Shown: piece by piece, positions 27,401-35,395 of the stretch
How the letters are laid out: every line of letters begins with the position of its first letter
Numbering within the stretch: position 1 is the first letter of the stretch
Source of the DNA: Joostella atrarenae
GTDB lineage: Bacteria; Bacteroidota; Bacteroidia; Flavobacteriales; Flavobacteriaceae
DNA: 64,000 bases
Reading direction: 5' to 3'
Assembly (NCBI RefSeq): GCF_021764745.1
Contig: NZ_JAETXX010000013.1
Coordinates: 1 to 64,000, forward strand
The notes under the pieces: model-generated
The model's input: the letters and a program-made list of their open reading frames with translations, nothing else
What the model was told of the DNA's origin: nothing
Database searches by the model: none
Translations under genes and position numbers: made by a program

Positions 27401-29285
27401 TATGTATTGACTCTCCCTCTTCTAATTTTCCTAAAACCCTTAGAGTAGAAGTTGCTGCAAGTCCATTATCATCCAAGTTAATATTTACATCAAAAGCAAG
27501 GCCTACTTTACTTCCTGGTTTTACAAAATGAAGATTATTAATTACAACTGGGAACCCTAATACATTAAAGTTTATATCCCTATCATAACCAAATGATTTT
27601 GCATCAATTATTGGTTTTCCTGGTTCTGTATTAAGCTCCAGTTGCTCAAAAGTTATATTATGAACACTTAAATCTTTTTTACTATTTAAAGCTTTTACCC
27701 CTCTTACTTCAAAGTCCGTCTCTATTGATAATGAACCAGTTAAATTTGCAAATGGATAAACTTTGTCTTCCAAAACTTTTATTCCAACATTAGAATTTTC
27801 TTTCAAATCTATAGTCCCAGAAAATACAGGTGCTTTAAATGTTTTATCTTCAGCAAGGGTGACTGCTAATCCATATTCTTCTGGAGCAATCCATCCATGG
27901 TATCCCATGGGCTCTTCAAAAGTAGGGACTTGAATAGCCCCTTTTAATGATCCTCCTCTTAGACCATTCATAGCAATATTTACACTTACAGAATCAATTC
28001 CAAAGCCCCACTTATCTGCAGCACCTTCTTCAAGAGGTAATATTTCTTTTCCATAGAAATATCCAGAAACTCCATAACTATCTATCACCAAATTCTTAGC
28101 ACCGAAAGTTACTCTTTCTTGTCCTTTCTCCCTTCTTTTTATTCCCTTTGGAAGCATCACAGATACTTCCTCAGCATAGAAACCTCTCCATAGGTTTTCA
28201 TCAGAAGATGAAAAAACATCATTATAATCCTTAGGAAAAGTTAGGTTTTCAACATTTCTAAAATCACTTAAATCTAATACAGCTCTTTCCACATGGAATC
28301 CCCAACCTTTAAAACCAGTCATTTCAAAATCGGGTAACGAAACTTCCATCAATAAATCGTTCCATCCATTAGCCTTTATACTAAAAGAAGTTCCTACATA
28401 GCAATTATCGGCTAAATCATTATTATTAGTATCATTTCCACACACATAATTTCCTTGACTATCAATAGGAAGTAAAATTTTTCTGGAAACGCGTAAATCT
28501 CCCTCCAACGAAATAGCCTTAAGTCCACTACAATCAAATTCCACGAAAGACTGCTCTCCATAAGCCCCTGTATCTAGATTTACTCCTCCTTTTAATGTTA
28601 ATAACCAATTATCACCATTAATAGGGATTGGAACATCTCCTAATAGCACTAGTCGCATTCCATCTATAAGAGCACCATCATGAGAGAGTTTTACCCCTTG
28701 TGCTCCAAAATAAAGTTCTTTCTCTTTTTGCGGAATTGTTAGCTTTGCCCATGCGTTGAACTCTGCATATTCGGGATGAAATTTAACTTCAGAAATAGCT
28801 AGTTCCACACCATTACCAGAAGTCGAATCTATCTTTCCTCCTAGTCCTACAGGCAGTTCTAATAATTCATTCCCTGTAATAATATCAACAAAATTATTTA
28901 ATTCTTTTACTTTTTCGAAAGCATTTATAGCCTGATTAATAAGCGTATCCACTTTAGGATTTTTTGGAAAATTTTCTTCCAAATAAGCCGTATCAAACTC
29001 TGGACTCATATCTTTAAAAGACTTATAGAAACTCTTATTTTTTATTAAAGCGTTATCTAAATCTGGAAAACTTTTAAATACTTTAGATCGTGCTTCTTTT
29101 TTGGGTGTTTCCTCCAAAACTCCTGCATTATACTTCGCCATTTTTTGCAAATAGTTAAGCTGTTGGGAAACTTTACTTGTTACCGTAGTGTCGATGTCTG
29201 GTACAAGCAAACTATCCTTACCGGGATGGGCTACTAACGAAAAAGTAAAAAATAGTATTAATAAGGTTAAGTAGTTTTGGTTCAT
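24456..29285 (-). CDS. Unrecognised 1609-aa exported beta-rich protein
   Basis: A signal peptide (MNQNYLTLLILFFTFSLVAHPG) starts a very long protein with no family recognised. Residues 30-150 are rather helical; about 150-700 consist of alternating beta-like segments with many G-x-aromatic turns; about 700-1080 look like barrel- or solenoid-type strands (GLRAGVEIGLPNPGTFSGKAFLEM, GIFYAFIEAGAGFDV); about 1120-1320 resemble Ig-like SbsA-type domains (ISDVKPADNEGKVSVFTAPQAVFNYTV). It may be an outer-membrane or surface scaffold. It is coupled to the FN3 gene downstream. No sorting tail or catalytic motif was found. Confidence 0.75.
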   Translation of the reverse strand: MNQNYLTLLILFFTFSLVAHPGKDSLLVPDIDTTVTSKVSQQLNYLQKMAKYNAGVLEETPKKEARSKVFKSFPDLDNALIKNKSFYKSFKDMSPEFDTAYLEENFPKNPKVDTLINQAINAFEKVKELNNFVDIITGNELLELPVGLGGKIDSTSGNGVELAISEVKFHPEYAEFNAWAKLTIPQKEKELYFGAQGVKLSHDGALIDGMRLVLLGDVPIPINGDNWLLTLKGGVNLDTGAYGEQSFVEFDCSGLKAISLEGDLRVSRKILLPIDSQGNYVCGNDTNNNDLADNCYVGTSFSIKANGWNDLLMEVSLPDFEMTGFKGWGFHVERAVLDLSDFRNVENLTFPKDYNDVFSSSDENLWRGFYAEEVSVMLPKGIKRREKGQERVTFGAKNLVIDSYGVSGYFYGKEILPLEEGAADKWGFGIDSVSVNIAMNGLRGGSLKGAIQVPTFEEPMGYHGWIAPEEYGLAVTLAEDKTFKAPVFSGTIDLKENSNVGIKVLEDKVYPFANLTGSLSIETDFEVRGVKALNSKKDLSVHNITFEQLELNTEPGKPIIDAKSFGYDRDINFNVLGFPVVINNLHFVKPGSKVGLAFDVNINLDDNGLAATSTLRVLGKLEEGESIHKWKFDSVDFGIPKLDTDQSGYGFKAELNVFRNDPTYGDGFEADVRVGFKKLELVVEGKAMFGSTDFRYWFVDVWSDNKKENGGGKLLIKSFTGGLSYRMRREINGKDSFTPSKAKYFPEADYGLGLRAGVEIGLPNPGTFSGKAFLEMQFNTNGGLNKIGFIGEGTFMSKEKGDFASTKGESASFPLLDKVNTFYEDNKQLVDGLSKSGNFLGLGKKAIPLSDVAQNGRVGVYVGIEKDFTTNTFHGEFEVYIDLEGIRGAGTSNRAGYAVIHDGPDEWYLHLGTPVNRLGILFSVPPEEFEIGGYFMTGDNLPDQVAPHPRILQILGDDILNDNRRDNELTAGRGFAFGLNFVYRKNFNSGIFYAFIEAGAGFDVMHAYYANAKCKGRSGPVGNNGWYSMGQVYAYLYGEFGVEVNLLFINGKFPIIQAGIAALLRGQFPNPVFVEGYVGMYYSILGGLVKGRYRIKVEFGEECIMENMSEAVGVPIISDVKPADNEGKVSVFTAPQAVFNYTVNENFTVQTDEGERTFRIKLKEFKVTSEGKELEGRLEYNSTNDAVSFIPVLTLPSKKRVNVKVEVSFDEYKNGNFSTLTDNGKLVTEKRELSFITDKAPDHIPFENITYMYPIKDQKNFYGQEYNKGYVKMGFFQDYLFNGDYTIKGEFTSSNGTVRRTDIKVDQSKSTVFFDIPEIMVNTDYEFNLMAFPPGQDVETEIVVEESEVVLSDESGDTSWFNKDTGDVQNMDANASATVSNKKAAANKLITGKPKSLLEFGFHTSEYETFGKKVKSLNITGNVTNYIYANVHSMSIVVNNYEPFEEAEIKGVKLTNGEALISAKADLKDSYYKRKVYPLIYENYPLDGTIRVDREEEILGVPPARSFYLSNNYMASYLTNPNSYWVKNRIPFVYNLPYQYNEDFVYLRDKIVNKYSNGNDVNQAMFEKYKYIMNGTFPPLPFDKFGAQLIYRTPGGIHEKGYDIDYRND

Positions 29286-29645
29286 AATTTGTTGCTTTTT
29301 GTAATCCAGTAATACCTCTTATTGGTTGCTCTCTTTATGTTTGTTCGACTATCATATCTTTATTTTGATACTATGTCATTTGGTTTAGCTTTACACTATG
29401 CATTTCTAGATTAGAAATTTTATATTCAAGCCTCATTTTTATGCTTTTAGCCTGTATTTATTTCTTTTTTTGACTTCATATTGTATTCTACATTAGCAAA
29501 AAGTTTATGATAACGAAAAGGAACAAACAACTATTTTCTTATCAATACCTAGACTTCCATTTTCTATAATCTTGAATCTAATATTTTATAAAAATAAAAG
29601 CTATCATAAATAATTAACGACCTAAATTTCAAAGACTTATTAATT
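29286..29645. other. Gap splitting the surface cluster into two groups
   Basis: All frames on both strands are full of stops, so there is no hidden gene (an immunity gene was looked for here because of the toxin-like end of the upstream protein). No terminator or consensus promoter stands out. TTG-N19-ACTTTTTG on the minus strand is a poor match. Confidence 0.5.
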
Positions 29646-32600
29646 TTACTTTTCTTCATCAATCTTATTTACTTTATCAAATAAACCACTTAAATCTTCT
29701 TGTTTAGTATACTCTTTAAGAATGTTGCTTGATATAGATAGAGTAACATTTAAAACATTATCGATTCGCAACAAAACTCCTTCTTTATCCTTTAAGATTC
29801 CATAGTACCGTATATTATTTTCATCTAGTAAATAATATTCTAACCCTCCAATATCGTCGCTGAAATAATCTAAAATCTTTTTACTTTTACCATTAATAGT
29901 TATTACTTCTTGGAATTTTTTGTCGTTAATTACTTTGTCTATTATTTTATTAAACTTTTTTGGTGAATATTTCATATTATCCATATGCTTAATCATCGCA
30001 TTGATATTGACCGTTTTTTTTCTGAATATTTTGGCCAAATCATCGAGATCATATTGATATTTTTCAGTTATTCTTAAAAGTCTTTCGTAATTTTTCCGTT
30101 TTAGATCTTGAAGACTGTAATTAGCACTTAGCATTATATCCAATACTTCTCGACCATTTTCACTGTCAAAAAGTTTAGCAGCAGCTTTTTTATACTTTTT
30201 ACCTTGCCCTTCAAATAGTTCATCAAAACCTACGAGCTTTCTTAGTAACTTGCTTGAGTTAGTGTCTGATAATTTCATTTGATTTTTAAAATACAAGTAT
30301 CCATTTTTAACAAATGGCGTATTATTTCGTATTGCTTTGAATATACCAGACCCAGCCTCACCAATAGCAACTGGTATAATACATTCTATACTTAATCCAA
30401 TTATCATAGTGTTAGCTTCATCTTCCGACAGATCCAAATAAACCAAATCTAGAATTGTATCAAAGTCCATTCCGGTTAAGCAATCATACAGTAAATTAAC
30501 AATTTTAGAATTCGATTCGAAAGCTTCTCTTGTTCCTGCAGCAACAGCACCTGCAAAGGTTTTATAGTAATTCAAGTCTTGGTCTTTCCATCCAAGGTAA
30601 TCCAGTATCTGATCGGCAAACAATTCGGATGAAAATGCAAGAACAAAACCTATTAGAAATTTTTTCTTTCGCTCTGGGCTTGAAGCAATCTCATCCAGTT
30701 TTTTAACAAAATCTGGATCGTTTTTATATTTTTGTTTTAATGCAACTAAGGCATCATTAAACTTCTTGTCAAATTTAGTGGCATTGTTAAAAATCTTGCT
30801 CACTTTATTTTTATCTATAAACGACTCAACTTTACCTTTTCTTATTTTTTCAGCAAGTCTACTGTCCCTTGTTATAATCGGTGATACTTGAATATCTGCA
30901 TCATTGATGTCTATGACTTTTTTAAGTTTAAAGTCTAATTTTCCATTATACTTTTTAGCCGTTATGGCATAAAATTCATCTAAAGACTTTGCTTTTTTAA
31001 GATACGCAGAACCAACAAAAGGAATAGATAGCCCTAAAACATAAATAGTTTGACTTGTAATATCTCCTCTAATACCAGCATAAACAGAACCAATAATATC
31101 AGTAGCATTATCAGCCCCAGGTATTAAACTAATGACATCAAGCGTATTATACAAAGTTTGGTCAACACTTTTCCATTCATCAAAATTGTACAAATGCTTT
31201 GACTCTAATTTTGATTTATTAAATAATATCTTCCATGATTCCATATAGCCACCTGAAGAATTTGTTGATACATAATAATTTGTAAGTTTGTCATCAGTTA
31301 TGTAAAATTCACGAAGCTTTCCAACTTCAATATCCTCTTCTCTCCAAAAATTTAAATCATTTTTTTCTAAGGCTTCAGATTCTTCAACATCTGCACTTAA
31401 AATCAGAGCATTCAAATCATTAATCCATTTTTTTCTCAACTCTCTATACTGTTCTATATCGTATTCTTCATTATTTTTAGGATCGGTTTGTCCAATGACG
31501 TATGTCAACATATCAATTTTATCAATTCTTGGACTCTTATAAAACTCTAAACGATTTATGTAAGGGGCTCCTCGTTTTCCTTTCTCAGCTTCTGTTTCTA
31601 GAGCATAACTTAAAATTGTACCGTCAGCCTTTAAGAACACTCTTTTTATAAATAATGGCTTTTTTAAATTAGTAAAAGCTCCCAATGCATAGTCAAATAA
31701 ATTACCTTTACTATCTTGCTTAAATGATAGTGCTTTTTGAGTAACTAAAGTATTGCTACTTTGAGCAAATCCAGGTTGCACACACTTAATACTTGTTAAT
31801 ACCGAACTTGAAATAGCATAAGGCACTGTTATCAATACTGCATTATCACTACTTAACAGGTCACTTCCGTTTAAAACTTTAGCTGCAAAAGCATCACTTG
31901 CAACTTCATTCATCATAACAGATACAGGCTGAAATACAACATAAAAATCAATACCTGTTTTTTGTTTTAACAAGTACAGCTTATCTTCAAGAATTTCTGC
32001 CTTTCCGTTAAAGTCTGATTTAGAGATGTTAATTAAATGATAATAATCATTTTTATTACGAGGTGCGATCTTGTTCGTTACTGCATTTCTTCTTTTGTAG
32101 GCCTCATTTAACTTTTTAATAGCTTCTTTAACACCATATTCATCTACTTTATCATGTTCAGGTAAATAATCGCAAATATTTAAACTAAGAGCATTTGTTA
32201 ATTTACTTGCATCGCTATCTGTTCTGCACTCAATTGTACCCTGATACTCTATTTCGGTGTCATTATAAAACTGAAATCTTCCCTTTTTAGAAATTATAGA
32301 ATTAACATGATAATATTTTGTTTTAAAATACCTATTAAACCCACAACCTCCATTATACTGAAACAAATAAACATCCGAATCACTATCTAAAGAGGTATAA
32401 GTAGTTATCTCCCCAAGCTCGTTTTGTTCTGTGAAATACCCAATAAATTTACCTTTATCGAAAGTTGCATAATAATTCGTCTCATTAACTCGAAAACCAG
32501 GGACAGCACCAACTGGAACAGATTCATTAAAAGTTTTATCCACAACTTTTGAAATAATTATCCTAGTATCTTCAACCTTAAAAGGTACCCAATCCGGAGT

Positions 32601-35387
32601 AAACCATACTTTATTGGCGATTTCGCCTTCCTCTTCATCTTGGAAAACGTAAAATTTAAGATCAGGATTATGTATTTGAGCCCAATTCATATGGTTTAAA
32701 GTACTACCACTTCCATAGTCCATTAACCAATCTGTAGCTCCTTTACTAGTTCCATTCTCAGTAAATGGATGTTGTAAAGCAAATATTCCATGCCCTATTT
32801 CGTGTGCAATAACTTGTCCTAAATTTCCTGCCTTACCTTCTTCTTCAGCTGATGTATTAAATACAAACCCGAATTGCCTTTGTAGTGGCATAAAGCCAGC
32901 AATAGGTCTACTTGGCATAATATCATTACCAAATACAAAAAGATAATATGTATTATTATCTACAATGTCTTTGGATTTAAATAATCTTATAAGCTTTTTC
33001 TGCTCATCATTAAAACTATTTAGCCATGGCTTATCCCCTATTTCAATTTTCCCATCAGCTCCAAATTCCATTGGATCTATAGAAGTGGGGAAGTCCATAA
33101 CCTCAACATTCACTGAGGCAACCCCTTTTTTAAAGATTTTATTTATTTGGCTAGTAATGCCTGTAGGAATTTCAGCATTGTTTACTCTTACCAATTTTAT
33201 ATTCACAGTTCTATCTGTTAAATGCCATAACTGAAATGCTCCTGCTGTTTGCTGTTTTTCAGTTGCATCTTTAGGCTGTACTACTGCATATATAATTTCA
33301 TTTTCAAAAGTATAATACCCCTTTAGTGAAATATTTATAAGGTTTGGTGCAATACTATCTCCTTTTAACAACTCTCCCTGCTGTGTTTTGAAACGTAAAT
33401 CTTTTAAATTCACGTTTTCACTATTAAATTTTACACGAGCAACAATATTATCCGATTTATCCTTTTCTACCGCCTTATGCGTTAAAACGTAATCGTTTCC
33501 ATTAGCATCATTTATTGTGATATATTCTTCATTTAAATTGCTTTTTTCTGAGTACGGAATTTCATCAAAACCATATGTACTTGATTGGTTTTCAAATGTT
33601 ACAATTACATCTTTAGAAGTAAGGGATTGTAATCTTCCTTTATTATCAACGCCCTCTACATTAGTAGCTGTTACCGCTCCTCCTTTATCAATCTTACCTC
33701 CTACTGAAATATCACCACCTGCATCTACGTGATAGGTATTTCCCTCACTATCTATAATTACTTTATCGTCTCCAAGTGGGCTGGTTTCTTTAGCTCCATT
33801 AACAGGATTTGTTACTACAATTTCTCCATTCTCTTTAGTAATAATTGACTGATACTCTCCCTCTGGAATAGCAAAATTCACTCGTATTTCGTCTAGATCA
33901 TTGTCTCCTTCTACCATCTCCCCAACAGCTTCACCTGCGTCTGTAACATCTTTTATAGCCTCATCTACGTCCAAAATATTCTTCATACTTGGATCATACT
34001 TTGTAATCACCATTCCCTCTGCTAATTGGCTATCGGTATTTACAAATACATTGGTAAACTCAACAGCAACTTTTACACTTTTTAAGTAAGGTATTGTTAC
34101 ATAACCTTTACCTGTAAAGCGACCATTATTCCCGCTTACTTCTTGGACTTTTACAGGAAAATCTCCTGCCTTAAAAACATCTCCTTTTTTAAGTTCTACC
34201 AGTGGCTCTTGGGTTGCAATATCTATAGCTGGCGGTATTCCACAGTTATAAAGTCCCGATTCGTCCTCCGCAATAAACGTAGTGAAGCTTTTTATTGTTG
34301 AATAATCACTGTCTACCAACTCACACTTTTTGGCTACTTGATATTCGTACACTGTACCGGGGCGTAAATCCCATAGTGTTACCCAATTCGCTGTAGAACG
34401 GGAACTAAACCATTGGTTTCCTTCTCCCTTTTCTCGGTAACGGACTGTAAATTCGGATATATCGGTAGTAAAATCATCCCAATAGATATTTGCTTCTCGC
34501 ATTCCTTTTACCTCATGCGTAACATTTTGCGGGGTTTTACAAGGAGCACTTAGAATAAACGAGAAAATTTCACTATCACCATTATTTTTAAAAACTCCAA
34601 CCTCTTCTGCTCCTTGCAAAGCTTTCGCTTTTACACGCCATGCATACCGTTTATTAGACAGCAATAGTGGGTCTGTAGGCCCATATATATATGTTGTATT
34701 TCTGGTTGTGGTCGTAAAAACTGGGCGAGAGCTTAAAAATGCAGCCTGTGGATCTATGTTATTATCCCAGATCTCAACCAATGTTAACTCATACTCTACA
34801 TTGGAAACGTTAATATGCCTCGGTGTCCATTGAAAAACAATATTCTGAGGGTTCTGCTCTTGAATCCCTGCTCTATTCTGTGGATATACTAAAAATGGTG
34901 GTTCATTCTGAAAAATATAAGTGGTAGCACATGTTTTTTGTGAAATTCTATTGCCACTTATGGCATCGTAAACTTCATAACAAAACTCATAAGATCCCTC
35001 TGGTATTGGCTGCCCATAAACATTAGCACTTATGCCTGTTGTATTTGTAAATTCATAATAAGGGGCTATCTCACTTGCATTTAACACTAAAGGAATTCCT
35101 CCTTCTAAAAATAAAGGCGATGCTCCATTTACAATTGCATTGCTTTGAAAACTAATTCCATTTCCCTCAAAATAAGTTTTAAAACGAATCTCCCTATTTG
35201 AAATACTAAGATCGTTTAAGATTATTTGTACTTGTAACGGACCGTTTATTACAGACGGATCTGCATAATTAGAAAAATATATGGGAGCCGGTTGCTTTAT
35301 AGTTGGTACTACTGTAACTGGATATGTTTGCGCTTTTGCTAAAAAAGCAAAACATAGAAATATAAATAGTAGCTGCAATTGCTTCAT
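29646..35387 (-). CDS. Giant TANFOR/FN3 protein with metzincin motif and polymorphic-toxin-like C-terminus
   Basis: 1913 residues, signal peptide ending FLAKAQ (19-20). The N-terminus (about 22-165) resembles the TANFOR domain of Bacteroidota surface proteins. FN3-like units follow (about 165-380: NIVFQWTPRHINVSNVEYELTL, ANIYWDDFTTDISEFTVRYR). A beta-rich region leads to HEIGHGIFALQHP (near 862), a full HExxHxxGxxH-like zinc site in spacing (H-E-I-G-H then His six later), so a metallopeptidase is plausible. Around 1130-1230 a segment recalls TPM domains (weak). From about 1420 the sequence IPGADNATDIIGSVYAGIRG ... IPFVGSAYLKKA looks like the pretoxin linker of polymorphic toxins; the last 480 residues are helical and basic with no known nuclease motif. 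It ends 8 bp after the barrel gene on the same mRNA. Confidence 0.75.
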   Translation of the reverse strand: MKQLQLLFIFLCFAFLAKAQTYPVTVVPTIKQPAPIYFSNYADPSVINGPLQVQIILNDLSISNREIRFKTYFEGNGISFQSNAIVNGASPLFLEGGIPLVLNASEIAPYYEFTNTTGISANVYGQPIPEGSYEFCYEVYDAISGNRISQKTCATTYIFQNEPPFLVYPQNRAGIQEQNPQNIVFQWTPRHINVSNVEYELTLVEIWDNNIDPQAAFLSSRPVFTTTTRNTTYIYGPTDPLLLSNKRYAWRVKAKALQGAEEVGVFKNNGDSEIFSFILSAPCKTPQNVTHEVKGMREANIYWDDFTTDISEFTVRYREKGEGNQWFSSRSTANWVTLWDLRPGTVYEYQVAKKCELVDSDYSTIKSFTTFIAEDESGLYNCGIPPAIDIATQEPLVELKKGDVFKAGDFPVKVQEVSGNNGRFTGKGYVTIPYLKSVKVAVEFTNVFVNTDSQLAEGMVITKYDPSMKNILDVDEAIKDVTDAGEAVGEMVEGDNDLDEIRVNFAIPEGEYQSIITKENGEIVVTNPVNGAKETSPLGDDKVIIDSEGNTYHVDAGGDISVGGKIDKGGAVTATNVEGVDNKGRLQSLTSKDVIVTFENQSSTYGFDEIPYSEKSNLNEEYITINDANGNDYVLTHKAVEKDKSDNIVARVKFNSENVNLKDLRFKTQQGELLKGDSIAPNLINISLKGYYTFENEIIYAVVQPKDATEKQQTAGAFQLWHLTDRTVNIKLVRVNNAEIPTGITSQINKIFKKGVASVNVEVMDFPTSIDPMEFGADGKIEIGDKPWLNSFNDEQKKLIRLFKSKDIVDNNTYYLFVFGNDIMPSRPIAGFMPLQRQFGFVFNTSAEEEGKAGNLGQVIAHEIGHGIFALQHPFTENGTSKGATDWLMDYGSGSTLNHMNWAQIHNPDLKFYVFQDEEEGEIANKVWFTPDWVPFKVEDTRIIISKVVDKTFNESVPVGAVPGFRVNETNYYATFDKGKFIGYFTEQNELGEITTYTSLDSDSDVYLFQYNGGCGFNRYFKTKYYHVNSIISKKGRFQFYNDTEIEYQGTIECRTDSDASKLTNALSLNICDYLPEHDKVDEYGVKEAIKKLNEAYKRRNAVTNKIAPRNKNDYYHLINISKSDFNGKAEILEDKLYLLKQKTGIDFYVVFQPVSVMMNEVASDAFAAKVLNGSDLLSSDNAVLITVPYAISSSVLTSIKCVQPGFAQSSNTLVTQKALSFKQDSKGNLFDYALGAFTNLKKPLFIKRVFLKADGTILSYALETEAEKGKRGAPYINRLEFYKSPRIDKIDMLTYVIGQTDPKNNEEYDIEQYRELRKKWINDLNALILSADVEESEALEKNDLNFWREEDIEVGKLREFYITDDKLTNYYVSTNSSGGYMESWKILFNKSKLESKHLYNFDEWKSVDQTLYNTLDVISLIPGADNATDIIGSVYAGIRGDITSQTIYVLGLSIPFVGSAYLKKAKSLDEFYAITAKKYNGKLDFKLKKVIDINDADIQVSPIITRDSRLAEKIRKGKVESFIDKNKVSKIFNNATKFDKKFNDALVALKQKYKNDPDFVKKLDEIASSPERKKKFLIGFVLAFSSELFADQILDYLGWKDQDLNYYKTFAGAVAAGTREAFESNSKIVNLLYDCLTGMDFDTILDLVYLDLSEDEANTMIIGLSIECIIPVAIGEAGSGIFKAIRNNTPFVKNGYLYFKNQMKLSDTNSSKLLRKLVGFDELFEGQGKKYKKAAAKLFDSENGREVLDIMLSANYSLQDLKRKNYERLLRITEKYQYDLDDLAKIFRKKTVNINAMIKHMDNMKYSPKKFNKIIDKVINDKKFQEVITINGKSKKILDYFSDDIGGLEYYLLDENNIRYYGILKDKEGVLLRIDNVLNVTLSISSNILKEYTKQEDLSGLFDKVNKIDEEK

Positions 35388-35395
35388 AAGTAGGG

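Noticed and set aside
29286-29645. A hidden immunity gene after the toxin-like protein
   Set aside because: All six frames are broken by frequent stops; nothing longer than about 30 codons.
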